The translations under genes and the position numbers were made by a program. The notes below the pieces were generated by a model. The model was given only the letters and a program-made list of their open reading frames with translations. It did no database searches and was not told the origin of the DNA. This document shows positions 37,783-46,286 of a stretch of DNA of 64,000 nucleotides, piece by piece. Source of the DNA: Clostridia bacterium (GTDB lineage: Bacteria; Bacillota; Clostridia; UBA1381); NCBI GenBank assembly GCA_026418715.1, contig JAOAAV010000062.1:37862-101861 (forward strand), given 5' to 3'. Positions within the stretch are counted from its first letter, which is position 1; every line of letters starts with the position of its first letter.

Positions 37783-38769
37783 GTGAAATTGTTGGAAAAA
37801 TTAGTTTGTTGCAATTCAGTGTCCGGAAATGAAAAAGAAATTAGAGAATGTATTATAAATGAGATTGAGCCTTATGCAGATGAAATAAAAATGGATGCAT
37901 TGGGTAATTTAATCGTACACAAAAAAGGCGCGGGCAAGAGGGTAATGTATGCTGCCCATATGGATGAAATAGGTGTTATTGCAACATTCATTGATGAAAA
38001 CGGATTTATTAGATTTGCAAATGTGGGTGGATTGAATGTAAGAAACCTTGTAAATTTGAAGGTTGTTTTTACAAACGGAACGGTTGGGGTGATAGGCAGC
38101 GAGGAAGAAGAGTTTAAGAAACACCCCTCAATATCAAAGCTTTATATAGATATAGGAGCGGACAGCAGGGATGAAGCCGAAAAAAAGGTATGTATAGGGG
38201 ATACGGCAATGTTTCTCGGGGATATGCATATTACCGGCGGCAGAGTTGTGTCAAAGGCTTTGGATAATCGAGTGGGCTGTTACATTTTGATAGAAACGTT
38301 GAAGCGATTGAAAAGTGTTCCGAATGATTTATATTTCGTTTTTACCGTGCAGGAGGAAGTAGGACTCAGAGGAGCGAGAACATCTGCTTTTGGCATAGAT
38401 CCTGATATGGGAATTTCGGTTGATGTAACTGATACGGGGGATACTCCCGAGGCCGAGGCTATGGCGGTAAAGCTTGGAAAGGGTGCGGCTATAAAGGTAA
38501 AGGACAGTTCTATTTTATGTCACAGCGATGTTCGCACGCTCATGATAGAGACGGCAAAGAAAAACAAAATTCCCTATCAGCTTGAAGTCTTAACGGCGGG
38601 CGGAACTGATGCGGGAGCAATTCATACAACAAGAGCCGGCGTTCCGACGGGCGGTCTGTCTGTGCCAGTGCGATATATACACTCACCTTCTGAAATGGCG
38701 GACATTGGCGATATAAATGCCTGTATTGATTTGCTTGAGGCAATCTGCAATACAAGGATACAGATATAA
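37783..38769 (+). CDS. M42 family metallopeptidase (third of three)
   Basis: 328 aa from GTG 37783 after GAAAGGAATGAG. Motifs: AAHMDEIGVIA, KALDNRVGC (Asn after the bridging Asp, instead of Asp), VQEEVGLRGA, SVDVTDTGD and YIHSPSEM. The shortest of the three. Substrate preferences of the three paralogues probably differ and could form a mixed complex, as reported for archaeal TET enzymes (inference). The operon ends at a strong terminator. Confidence 0.92.
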   Translation: MKLLEKLVCCNSVSGNEKEIRECIINEIEPYADEIKMDALGNLIVHKKGAGKRVMYAAHMDEIGVIATFIDENGFIRFANVGGLNVRNLVNLKVVFTNGTVGVIGSEEEEFKKHPSISKLYIDIGADSRDEAEKKVCIGDTAMFLGDMHITGGRVVSKALDNRVGCYILIETLKRLKSVPNDLYFVFTVQEEVGLRGARTSAFGIDPDMGISVDVTDTGDTPEAEAMAVKLGKGAAIKVKDSSILCHSDVRTLMIETAKKNKIPYQLEVLTAGGTDAGAIHTTRAGVPTGGLSVPVRYIHSPSEMADIGDINACIDLLEAICNTRIQI

Positions 38770-38779
38770 AGAAAAACTC

Positions 38780-38812
38780 AAAAGCCTTCCTCAAACAGTG
38801 GAAGGCTTTTTT
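38780..38812. terminator. Bidirectional terminator between the M42 operon and the minus-strand pair
   Basis: AAAAGCCTTCC / GGAAGGCTTTT stem of 11 bp with an 8- to 9-base loop, T-rich on both sides. Confidence 0.9.
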
Positions 38813-38852
38813 GCAGCAGAAAAAAACTTAAAATTTTATTGTTTTCATGCAA

Positions 38853-39689
38853 TTATCCTAAAAATATTTCAAATAAGGAATAACATACGGAAAAATATAG
38901 AAAATATCCTCCGGTCATGATGTATAAAACTTTTTCAGGGGAAACAGAACGCCACTGTGCTCTTAAGGCTTCGTAACTTAGTATTACGGAAGCGATATAA
39001 CCTGCAAACAGCATCAATATAACGGTATTCATTGATAAAAATGCAAACAGCAGGCCGATAAAACCCATCGCCGTGACGGGCAGAGAAGCCAAAGAAAGAC
39101 GAACAGCAATATCCCAAAAGTCCGTATATCTTTTGAAGATGAAGCGGTTTATAAAATGGAATATCATCGATAATACGAAAAACTGTATTAAAGTAAATGC
39201 CGTGATACTGATTATGCTCAGGAGAGCATTTCCTATCCGGACATATGCGGCGGTGCCGCCAAAGCTGATAAGCTTCGATAGCATATTCAAAATGCTCCGG
39301 TTTATATTGTTTGGTGACGAAAAAACGATAAATGACAGCACAATACCGAGTATAACGTTCAGGATAATAGCTTCCAACGCTCCCGCTGAGCCGGGATTGG
39401 AAACTGTATAAACAGGGTCTTTGAAAAAATTCATTATAAGATTTCCAAACTCTTTCAGTGAGCTTTTTTGATTTTTCACACGTTTCATATTTACATTTTT
39501 TTTAAATTTTATAGCTTTTAATATGTCTTTTATATTATGCCTTTTCTTGAATTCGGAAGGCTTCTTGAAATTTTGCTGATTAAATTGCTGCGCCTGCTGC
39601 TTCTCTGCTCTTGCTTTTGCACTTTGCACGCAATTGCATTGTTCGTCTTTTGTTAATTCTTTTCCGCAATACATACAAAATCTGCTCAT
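38853..39689 (-). CDS. Zinc-ribbon multi-pass membrane protein, Yip1-like
   Basis: 278 aa from the ATG at 39689 (MSRFCMYCGKELTKDEQC), 9 bases downstream of GAAAGG; the ATG at 39698 abuts that site. An N-terminal zinc ribbon (CMYC...CNC), a basic Gln-rich linker, then about five hydrophobic segments from residue 105 to the end (IILNVILGIVLSFIVF, LLSIISITAFTLIQFFVL, VTAMGFIGLLFAFLSM and others) in the manner of the Yip1/DUF1282 family. Function unknown. Probably co-transcribed behind the SNF2 gene, 70 bases upstream. Confidence 0.75.
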   Translation of the reverse strand: MSRFCMYCGKELTKDEQCNCVQSAKARAEKQQAQQFNQQNFKKPSEFKKRHNIKDILKAIKFKKNVNMKRVKNQKSSLKEFGNLIMNFFKDPVYTVSNPGSAGALEAIILNVILGIVLSFIVFSSPNNINRSILNMLSKLISFGGTAAYVRIGNALLSIISITAFTLIQFFVLSMIFHFINRFIFKRYTDFWDIAVRLSLASLPVTAMGFIGLLFAFLSMNTVILMLFAGYIASVILSYEALRAQWRSVSPEKVLYIMTGGYFLYFSVCYSLFEIFLG

Positions 39690-39759
39690 GTCAAACATCC
39701 TTTCTTTGATGTTATTATCAGAGTTTTATGAGTTTATCTTTGAACAAAGCTGGCTTTCG

Positions 39760-42700
39760 TCAATCGAACAGTGCCAGAAGTTCCTCCTTTGAAAGACCGC
39801 CTATCGTAGTTTTGTTTGCTGTTATAATTCCATCTGCAAGACTTCTCTTTTTTTCTTGCAGTTTTATTATTTTCTCTTCAATGGTACCCTTTGAAGCAAG
39901 CTTTATAACCTGCACAGCTTTTTTTTGACCTATCCGATATGCCCGATCCGATGCCTGATCCATCACACTGGGGTTCCACCACGGATCATAATGTATAACG
40001 GTGTCTGCTCCGATTAAATTAAGGCCCGTTCCTCCAGCTTTGAGAGAAATTAAAAATACACTGTTTTCACCTGCATTGAATTTGTCGGCAAGTTTTGTGC
40101 GCTCATGGGAAGGTATAGAGCCGTCCAAATAGAAATAAGAAATTCCCAATTTCACAAGACGTTTTTTTATAATTTCAAGCATGGATGTAAACTGTGAAAA
40201 TACAAGAGCTCTATGCCCTGCACCGACGGCATCCGACAAAAGCTCCTCCAAAAGAAGAAGTTTTCCGCTTTCCTTTTTGTATTCAGCGTCAAAAAGTGAC
40301 GGATGACAACAAATTTGACGCAGACGAGTTAAAAGCGCCAGAATGCGAATTTTATTGTTTTCGTATCTATCCTGCACAAGAGAGGAAATTTCGTTTTTTG
40401 CGGAGGCTAAATATGCCATGTATAATTTTTTTTGCTCGGTGGTGAGTTCTGCATATACGGTATTTTCAATTTTTTCGGGAAGCTCCGACAATACGTCCGT
40501 TTTCATTCTGCGCAGAATAAATGGTTTAATTTTGTCCTTTAGATTTGAGAATGAGTCCGAATCATCCTCTTTTGAAATCGGACGTTCAAAGCGCTGAAAA
40601 AATTCACTGTAAGAGTACAGGTATCCTGGCATTATAAAATCGAATATCGACCAAAGCTCCGAGAGGGAGTTTTCTATCGGTGTGCCTGTCAGAGCAAAGC
40701 ATCTGTCCGCATTTATTTTTTTTACGCTCTTGGCATTCATGGTTTTGTAATTTTTAATATGCTGTGCTTCGTCGATAAAACAATAGCAAAAATGAAGATC
40801 CGAGTACATTTGTATATCGCGGCGCAAAAGCGGGTAGGAGGTGATGATAAAATCATATGCTTTATAATTTTTGATAAGAGCCTCTCTTTCTTTTTTTGTG
40901 CCGTCTATAATGAGAGCATTAGAACTTGGCGAAAAACGCTGTATTTCATTGAGCCAGTTATATGTTAGTGCGCTCGGGCAGATAATCAGTGCGGGTTCTG
41001 CTTTATTTTCGCCGCACACAAAGGCTATAACCTGCAGCGTTTTCCCAAGCCCCATATCATCCGCCAAAATTCCGCCAAGCCCCAATTCGCTTAATTGTTT
41101 GAACCAATTCACACCGTATTTTTGATACGTGCGAAGAACATTCGACATATAATCCGGAATACACGCTTTAATATTTTTTATTTTATTTACGGCGTCTATG
41201 AAGGAATTATCAAGATAAAATCCTTTTAAGCCTGCATCCGCCAAGCCTGCAAGATACAGTAGATTGTGCTTTTGGAGAAGCTTTTTCGAGTTTTTGATGT
41301 CATTGTCATTGAAATTGAGCTTTTCTAAAAGCTCAAAAGAGGATGCATCTTCATATACATCTAAAAAGCTTCCGTCCGGCAGACGATAGTATTTTTTCTT
41401 AAGCCTCACTGCACTTAAAATACCTCGGATTTCATCGGGTGAAAGATCTGATTCAAAGTCTGCTTCAAGCAGGTCGATATCGTAATTATAACGTATGTGT
41501 CCTTTTATATCAAGCTTTCTTTTTGGCCTGATCTGTTCAAACGCATTCGAATAATAAAGTGCACAAGGGATAGTGTGCAGGGTATTCGATATGAATTCAT
41601 AAATATCATCATCATCTTCAAGGACATATATGCCGTCTGCAATATTAAAATTTTTAAAATAGCTTAAAATGTTTTCTTCCGCAAAATAGTCACGCACAAT
41701 TATTTTATTCTTATTTCCTTCCGCACTTGGAAGTCGTATTGAGAAGCTACCGTACAAAGCCTTAATTACAGCGCTTATTCCGTTTTTATATTTGTCAAAA
41801 TACACTTCAAAGGCAGGATGCTCGTTTATTATCATATCATCAAGACCTTGAGCGGCAACACCATGCTTGTCCTTTATAACTGGCAAAACCTTTGCCGCAA
41901 AATTGATTGCATTGTCACCTTTAAATCTTATTTGTGTGCGGTTTTCGCTGTTTAAAGCATTATAAATGGGCATAAACCAGCTTTGCCATTTTGGATCGGT
42001 ACGATAAAGGTCACCTTCATAAAAAAACCAGCTTCCATCAGGAGTTAAAGCCAGCCCGCTTTCGCTTATCGAAAGATGAATCTGCTGTGAATCTCCTAAA
42101 ATATCTATTAAAATGTCTGGATTTTCATTTTTTATCCTCAGGTCATGGCAAGGGAGCCCGTTTATAAAAAGTTCAAAATTATCCTCATCAAGCAGCTCAA
42201 ACAGACGCTTTGCAGTGTATGGGCAAATATTGAGTGAAGTTGCTGCATTTACGTGGCCTGAACCATCAGAAAATTTATTTTGATACGCTTCCGCGAGCAA
42301 ATCCAGTATTTTTATCTGCATATCATCGAAGGAAAAATGATCTTTTGAGTAGACTGATTTTGTATTTATTTTATATTGTGTATTCTTTGAATACGCTTCC
42401 AAAAAGCGATTGATTTGCAGAGAAGATTTTTCGTATTTTAGTTCAATGAAATATTCACAATTTCTGCGATAAGAGGTGTTTAATCTAATGGTCAGGAAAA
42501 GACGAAATTTTTCTTTCTGTCTCTCAAGTGAGTTAAATTCTTTGCACAAATTTGAGGCAATTATATCATTTTCATCAGTAAAATTATCATATTCGGTTAA
42601 TTCAGCCTGACGCTGCTTAAGGACAGCCACAATATGTTTGCAGGTGCTTTGCATTGTCTGATAATACGGACAGGAGCAAAAATAATCTTTTATCTTATCT

Positions 42701-42870
42701 TGAAAAAATCTTATATGCACATCATAAAGATCATCACCGTCTACTATTGCGCTGATTATGTTGGTATCACGGCGTCTTAAATGCACACGTCCCTGCCTGA
42801 AGTAATCTAAGCCACGCATATATATTGTTTTTGAGCAAATTTCTTGTATCATTTCATCTGTTATTTGCAT
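39760..42870 (-). CDS. SNF2-family DEAD/DEAH-box helicase with SWIM zinc finger
   Basis: 1036 aa from the ATG at 42870 (MQITDEMIQEICSKTIYMRG), preceded by GTGAGGTAAGC. The SWIM finger near residues 50-70 reads CSCPYYQ...CKH. The middle is the bacterial SNF2-associated region; the SNF2 ATPase follows from about 580 with DDMGLGKTLQVIAF, DEAQHIKN and LTGTPIENSLSELW, then the helicase C domain with FSQFTSMLEII and DRAYRIGQKK. Bacterial members of this type translocate on DNA (relatives of RapA); the cellular role is not established. Confidence 0.93.
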   Translation of the reverse strand: MQITDEMIQEICSKTIYMRGLDYFRQGRVHLRRRDTNIISAIVDGDDLYDVHIRFFQDKIKDYFCSCPYYQTMQSTCKHIVAVLKQRQAELTEYDNFTDENDIIASNLCKEFNSLERQKEKFRLFLTIRLNTSYRRNCEYFIELKYEKSSLQINRFLEAYSKNTQYKINTKSVYSKDHFSFDDMQIKILDLLAEAYQNKFSDGSGHVNAATSLNICPYTAKRLFELLDEDNFELFINGLPCHDLRIKNENPDILIDILGDSQQIHLSISESGLALTPDGSWFFYEGDLYRTDPKWQSWFMPIYNALNSENRTQIRFKGDNAINFAAKVLPVIKDKHGVAAQGLDDMIINEHPAFEVYFDKYKNGISAVIKALYGSFSIRLPSAEGNKNKIIVRDYFAEENILSYFKNFNIADGIYVLEDDDDIYEFISNTLHTIPCALYYSNAFEQIRPKRKLDIKGHIRYNYDIDLLEADFESDLSPDEIRGILSAVRLKKKYYRLPDGSFLDVYEDASSFELLEKLNFNDNDIKNSKKLLQKHNLLYLAGLADAGLKGFYLDNSFIDAVNKIKNIKACIPDYMSNVLRTYQKYGVNWFKQLSELGLGGILADDMGLGKTLQVIAFVCGENKAEPALIICPSALTYNWLNEIQRFSPSSNALIIDGTKKEREALIKNYKAYDFIITSYPLLRRDIQMYSDLHFCYCFIDEAQHIKNYKTMNAKSVKKINADRCFALTGTPIENSLSELWSIFDFIMPGYLYSYSEFFQRFERPISKEDDSDSFSNLKDKIKPFILRRMKTDVLSELPEKIENTVYAELTTEQKKLYMAYLASAKNEISSLVQDRYENNKIRILALLTRLRQICCHPSLFDAEYKKESGKLLLLEELLSDAVGAGHRALVFSQFTSMLEIIKKRLVKLGISYFYLDGSIPSHERTKLADKFNAGENSVFLISLKAGGTGLNLIGADTVIHYDPWWNPSVMDQASDRAYRIGQKKAVQVIKLASKGTIEEKIIKLQEKKRSLADGIITANKTTIGGLSKEELLALFD

Positions 42871-42947
42871 GCTTACCTCACTGCCATAAATGTAAAATTT
42901 ATAGAAAATATACACTTTCCCATTAGAGTTTGTCTAGGTATCATTCC

Positions 42948-42976
42948 ATGATATCATATTTTCATAAATTCAGCAA
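42948..42976 (-). promoter_or_regulatory. Predicted promoter of the SNF2 helicase gene
   Basis: On the minus strand, TTGCTG, 17 bases, TATCAT, about 80 bases before the ATG. Confidence 0.6.
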
Positions 42977-43035
42977 GTTTTACACGAGTTAAATAAAAAA
43001 TTTTTTGTGTTATCTGTCAATTGTACCATAATGTA

Positions 43036-43064
43036 TTGACACTTTGGATGAACACAGATAAAAT
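43036..43064 (+). promoter_or_regulatory. Predicted distal promoter towards thiT
   Basis: TTGACA, 17 bases, TAAAAT: a consensus-like sigma-A promoter. It would give a leader of about 265 bases before thiT. Confidence 0.6.
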
Positions 43065-43289
43065 AAAGCTAAAATGTGGTCAGAAGTAAACAAGTTAAAA
43101 AATAATACTAAAAGGCTTATAATAAAATATAGCTTAAATTTCACTGACAATAGTGCGGATCAAGTTGCTAAATTCTAATAAACTTTGTTAAATATATTAT
43201 GACAATCGTTTCAAAATAGTCTCAAGGATACAGTTTTAGAAAATTAAATAGTCAATCCTAATGGCAATTACTAAAAGTGTTCTGTATCG

Positions 43290-43318
43290 TTGCAAGATTT
43301 TATACAGTTATATATAAC
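43290..43318 (+). promoter_or_regulatory. Predicted proximal promoter of thiT
   Basis: TTGCAA, 17 bases, TATAAC directly before the ribosome binding site, which would give almost no leader. Confidence 0.4.
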
Positions 43319-43337
43319 TTAGATTGGGGGAATGAAT

Positions 43338-43865
43338 ATGAAAAACAAAAGATTAGTGTCTACTGCGGAAGCGGCAATGATGGCGGCACTGTCATTTATT
43401 CTGAATTTCATCATAGTGTTCAAAATGCCGCAGGGAGGGTCGGTTACGGCAGGCGCGATGATTCCGATTATTATTGTGGCTTTGAGGCGGGGTTATGCAT
43501 GGGGTGTTCTTTCAGGTGTTATATCAGGTTTTCTGCAGTTTGTTTCGACGGGCGAAGCAATTCATCCCGTATCAATTTTGCTTGATTATATTGTCGCTTA
43601 TGGCATATTAGGAGTTGCGGGCTTTTTTAAGGGTTCTTTGCCTAAGGTTGTCACGGGTACGGTGCTTGCAGTTGTATGCAGGTTCTTGTCCCATTTAATC
43701 AGCGGGGCAACAATATTTGCGTCATATGCTCCGCAGGGGCAAAATCCGTGGACATATTCGGCAATTTATAACGGAACTTATATGCTTCCCGAATTGGTTA
43801 TTACGGTTTTGTTTGCCGCATTGCTGTACAAATACGCAAACAGGCTTTTTGAATCAGTGAATTAA
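43338..43865 (+). CDS. thiT: Energy-coupled thiamine transporter ThiT (ECF S component)
   Basis: 175 aa from ATG 43338, 7 bases after GGGGG (ATG 43332 is too close). About six hydrophobic segments; the family C-terminal signature GQNPWTYSAIYNGTYMLPE and the HLISGATIFASYAP segment, which hold thiamine-contacting residues in known ThiT, are present. It works with a shared ECF module (EcfA/A'/T) encoded elsewhere. With thiN it supports thiamine uptake and activation. Last host gene before the prophage. Confidence 0.92.
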   Translation: MKNKRLVSTAEAAMMAALSFILNFIIVFKMPQGGSVTAGAMIPIIIVALRRGYAWGVLSGVISGFLQFVSTGEAIHPVSILLDYIVAYGILGVAGFFKGSLPKVVTGTVLAVVCRFLSHLISGATIFASYAPQGQNPWTYSAIYNGTYMLPELVITVLFAALLYKYANRLFESVN

Positions 43866-43902
43866 TATTCGTACTAAAGTATTGAATTAACAAACAAAAA
43901 AT

Positions 43903-43934
43903 ACAGGTCATTAAATTATTATTTTATGACCTGT
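43903..43934 (+). terminator. Hairpin after thiT
   Basis: ACAGGTCAT / ATGACCTGT, 9-bp stem with a 14-base AT loop. No long T-run follows, so it is a weaker terminator candidate. Confidence 0.55.
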
Positions 43935-43993
43935 CAGACTGTAGACAAAAGGTGTTTTACGCAACGCGTAAAACACCTTTTGTCTACAGTCTG
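43935..43993. repeat. 59-base perfect palindrome (28-bp inverted repeat, 3-base spacer)
   Basis: The left arm CAGACTGTAGACAAAAGG... is mirrored exactly by ...CCTTTTGTCTACAGTCTG around a 3-base centre (AAC). No T-run follows on either strand, so it is not an ordinary terminator. The outer 11-mer AGACTGTAGAC also occurs at 2143-2153, again one base after a gene-end hairpin. It marks the host/prophage border region and could be a dispersed repeat or a recombination site. Confidence 0.85.
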
Positions 43994-44030
43994 GAGCACC
44001 TAATAAAATTAGATGCTAATTTTGCGCATG

Positions 44031-44063
44031 AAAAAACCCCCTGCCGTAATTGGTGGGTGGTTT
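44031..44063 (-). terminator. Terminator behind the minus-strand toxin/immunity cassette
   Basis: On the minus strand, AAACCACCC ... GGGGGTTTTTT immediately after the immunity-gene stop, with loop CAATTACGG. The plus-strand loop CCGTAATTG is shared with the terminator at 48401. Confidence 0.7.
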
Positions 44064-44279
44064 CTATACTAGTTCTATGTTATCTATTTCGCTCGAATAA
44101 AAAACAGTACATTCTCCATCATGCATAAGTTCAATACTATCTTCATTTATATCATACTCTTCATCGTTTTGAACGGAGCCGTAAACTCCCCAACAAAGGC
44201 CGACATATTCTTTTTTGCTATCTAATACAACTTTTACTTGTTTGTTCATGTAATGAGATAATTCTTTTAAGTTTTTCAT
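44064..44279 (-). CDS. Small LSm/SH3-like protein, putative immunity protein of the Ntox50-like toxin
   Basis: 71 aa, starts MKNLKELSHYMNKQVKV. The pattern of short beta strands (VKVVLDSKKEYVGLCWGVYG ... VFYSSEIDNIELV) resembles an LSm- or SH3-like barrel. Its ATG overlaps the toxin stop by 4 bases (ATGA), with GAAGG 7 bases upstream, and a terminator follows, which is the classic toxin-immunity layout. The immunity role is inferred from position only. Confidence 0.6.
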   Translation of the reverse strand: MKNLKELSHYMNKQVKVVLDSKKEYVGLCWGVYGSVQNDEEYDINEDSIELMHDGECTVFYSSEIDNIELV

Positions 44280-44800
44280 TTTGTAGCCTTCGCTCCTTTC
44301 TTACTTGGATAATCAGGGAAGATATGAGTACCATTTTTGCCGTATTTTATTTTGAATACAGTTGTTTCAGCTTCTTTACCTGTAATATTATTAATGGCTA
44401 TTCCTATTATGCTTTGATGCGTTGTTATTATTTCCGTATTTGTCCATTTGCCATCTTTATTTTTTAATAATATCCCCGTTCCCGAATATTGGTCAATTAA
44501 TTTTTGTGCTTCATCAATGCTTATCGTTAATCGACTAGGACCATATTGACCTGCAACACTTAATTTTGGGGCATATTGTTTATATTCGTTAGTGCCTACA
44601 ACATGTTTATTTTGTTGACCTTTTTCAATTATTTTAAGAGTTGAATCTGATTGTATTTTATCTCTAATAGGTTTATCCTTTAAATAAGCTTCGATATTTG
44701 ATTGGTCATTACCTAAATTATACATCTTATCGGCTTCTTTTGCAAGATTTTTATTTGCCCAAACAGCTTTTTGGCTTACAGACTTGTTTGTTTCTAATAT
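44276..44800 (-). pseudogene. Inverted C-terminal fragment of a MuF polymorphic toxin, Ntox50-like domain
   Basis: The open frame continues to 44917, but upstream of about 44800 it is only the antisense of the portal gene. The recognisable part begins near ETNKSVSQKAVWANKNL and carries a bacterial toxin 50-like domain: NKHVVGTNEYKQY, GQYGPSRLTISIDEAQKLI and the C-terminal GKNGTHIFPDYPSKKG. This domain usually sits at the end of phage MuF head proteins. No MuF domain and no good ribosome binding site precede it. An internal ATG at 44725 could give 149 aa. It is a truncated or silent cassette, opposite to all neighbouring phage genes. Confidence 0.7.
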
Positions 44801-46286
44801 GTTTAGTGAAACAGCACGGCTTAATAACATCATAACAGAAGGCGCAAAAACAAGACTTACTGATAAGCAGTTTTTAGAGTACGAGATTGCAAAGTGGAAA
44901 AGGTCCCCTAGACGCAAAGATATGATTGAAGGTGCAAAGTATTACCAGGGTGAACATAAAATACTCAAACGAAAAAGAACCGCCATAGGTAGAGATGGAA
45001 AGCTCCAAGAGATCGAAAACCTCCCAAACAATAAAATTATTGATAACCAGTATTCGAAAATAGTTGACCAAAAAGTAAATTATTTGCTTGGAAAGCCTTT
45101 GACATTAAATTCAGAAAACAAGCAGTATGAGGATATATTAGGGCAGATATTTAGTAGGCGTTTTCAACGACTGCTTAAAAATATATGTGAGGATTCCTTA
45201 AACGGCGGCATAGGCTGGTTGTATGTCTACTATGACGAGACTGGTGCACTTTCGTTTAAAAAGTTTGAGCCTTATGAAATACTTCCGTTTTGGAAAGATG
45301 CAGAACATACTGTTTTGGACTGTGCTGTTCGGTTGTATGAGGTAGATGCTTATGAGGGAAATGTCGAAAAAATCATAGAAAAAGTTGAAGTTTATGACAT
45401 GGAAGGGGTTAGACGGTTTGAACTGCAAAATAACACCTTGGTTCCGGATATGGATGCACCGTTATCTCCGCATTTAGTTGTAATAGATGAGGACGGCAAA
45501 GAAACAGGGTATAATTGGGGCAAAATCCCCCTCATACCGTTTAAGTACAACACAAATGAATTACCACTTATAAAAAGAGTGAAATCTTTGCAGGACGGCA
45601 TAAATGAGATTCTTTCAGACTTTCAAAACAATATGCAGGAGGATTCAAGGAATACCATTCTCGTTATTAAAAACTATGACGGTACAGATCTCGGAGATTT
45701 TAGGCGCAATCTTACAACATATGGTGCAGTTAAGGTGAAAACTGTTGATGGCGCAGATGGTGCTGTTGATACTCTTACTATTGATGTTAACGCTGATAAC
45801 TACAAAGCCATTCTTGAACTTATGAAAAAAGCACTGATTGAGAATGCAAGGGGTTATGATGTGGCAGAACTTCGCAGCGCAGGAAGTCCTAATGAAATGA
45901 ATATTAAGAGCATATTCAATGATATTGATTTAGATGCAAACGGCATGGAAACTGAATATCAGGCCGCTTTTGAAGACCTTTTGTGGTTTATAAACCAGCA
46001 TTTGGCTAATAATGGCAAAGGTGATTTTGAAAATGAAAAGGTAAACATAATATTTAATCGTGATACTGTAGTAAATGAATCACAGGTAATAGCCGATTGT
46101 AAGAGTTCAATCGGTATTTTGTCAAATGAAACAATTATTAGTCAGCATCCTTGGGTTACAGATGTGAAGGAAGAACTCAAAAAAGTAAAACAGGAAAAAG
46201 AAGAAGCTCAAGCTGAAGCAGATTTATATTCAAATGCTTTTAATCAGAATAACAGTACTGAGGGCGGTGCTGTAAATGAAACATAG
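44799..46286 (+). CDS. Phage portal protein (SPP1 gp6-like)
   Basis: Dodecameric ring through which DNA enters the head. 495 aa from ATG 44799 (MFSETARLNNIITEGAKTRL). Family features: LTDKQFLEYEIAKWKRSPRR, KYYQGEHKIL, NNKIIDNQYSKIVDQKVNYLLGKP and the C-terminal coiled Glu-rich tail. No Shine-Dalgarno sequence is visible before the start, and the 5' border coincides with the inverted toxin fragment, so the native upstream sequence (terminase end) has probably been lost. The end overlaps the MuF start by 11 bases. Confidence 0.9.
   Translation: MFSETARLNNIITEGAKTRLTDKQFLEYEIAKWKRSPRRKDMIEGAKYYQGEHKILKRKRTAIGRDGKLQEIENLPNNKIIDNQYSKIVDQKVNYLLGKPLTLNSENKQYEDILGQIFSRRFQRLLKNICEDSLNGGIGWLYVYYDETGALSFKKFEPYEILPFWKDAEHTVLDCAVRLYEVDAYEGNVEKIIEKVEVYDMEGVRRFELQNNTLVPDMDAPLSPHLVVIDEDGKETGYNWGKIPLIPFKYNTNELPLIKRVKSLQDGINEILSDFQNNMQEDSRNTILVIKNYDGTDLGDFRRNLTTYGAVKVKTVDGADGAVDTLTIDVNADNYKAILELMKKALIENARGYDVAELRSAGSPNEMNIKSIFNDIDLDANGMETEYQAAFEDLLWFINQHLANNGKGDFENEKVNIIFNRDTVVNESQVIADCKSSIGILSNETIISQHPWVTDVKEELKKVKQEKEEAQAEADLYSNAFNQNNSTEGGAVNET

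Larger units (their letters stand above)
42871..43337. other. Intergenic region between divergent SNF2 and thiT genes
   Basis: 467 bases, very AT-rich, with no credible gene. It contains a minus-strand promoter for the helicase and two candidate plus-strand promoters for thiT. I searched for the TPP-riboswitch core (CTGAGA ... ACCTGATCTGG) and did not find it. The stretch 43070-43285 shows no clear strong hairpin or terminator. Confidence 0.7.

Noticed and set aside
43060-43330. TPP riboswitch upstream of thiT
   Set aside because: The conserved core sequences were looked for and not seen; only promoters were listed.
43277-43585. 102-aa plus-strand ORF overlapping the thiT start
   Set aside because: It is a frame shadow of thiT; the thiT frame has the binding site and the family signature.
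44801-44917. Extended start of the Ntox50-like ORF (MRLGDLFHFAISYS...)
   Set aside because: This part is the exact antisense of the conserved portal N-terminus and shows no toxin or MuF features.
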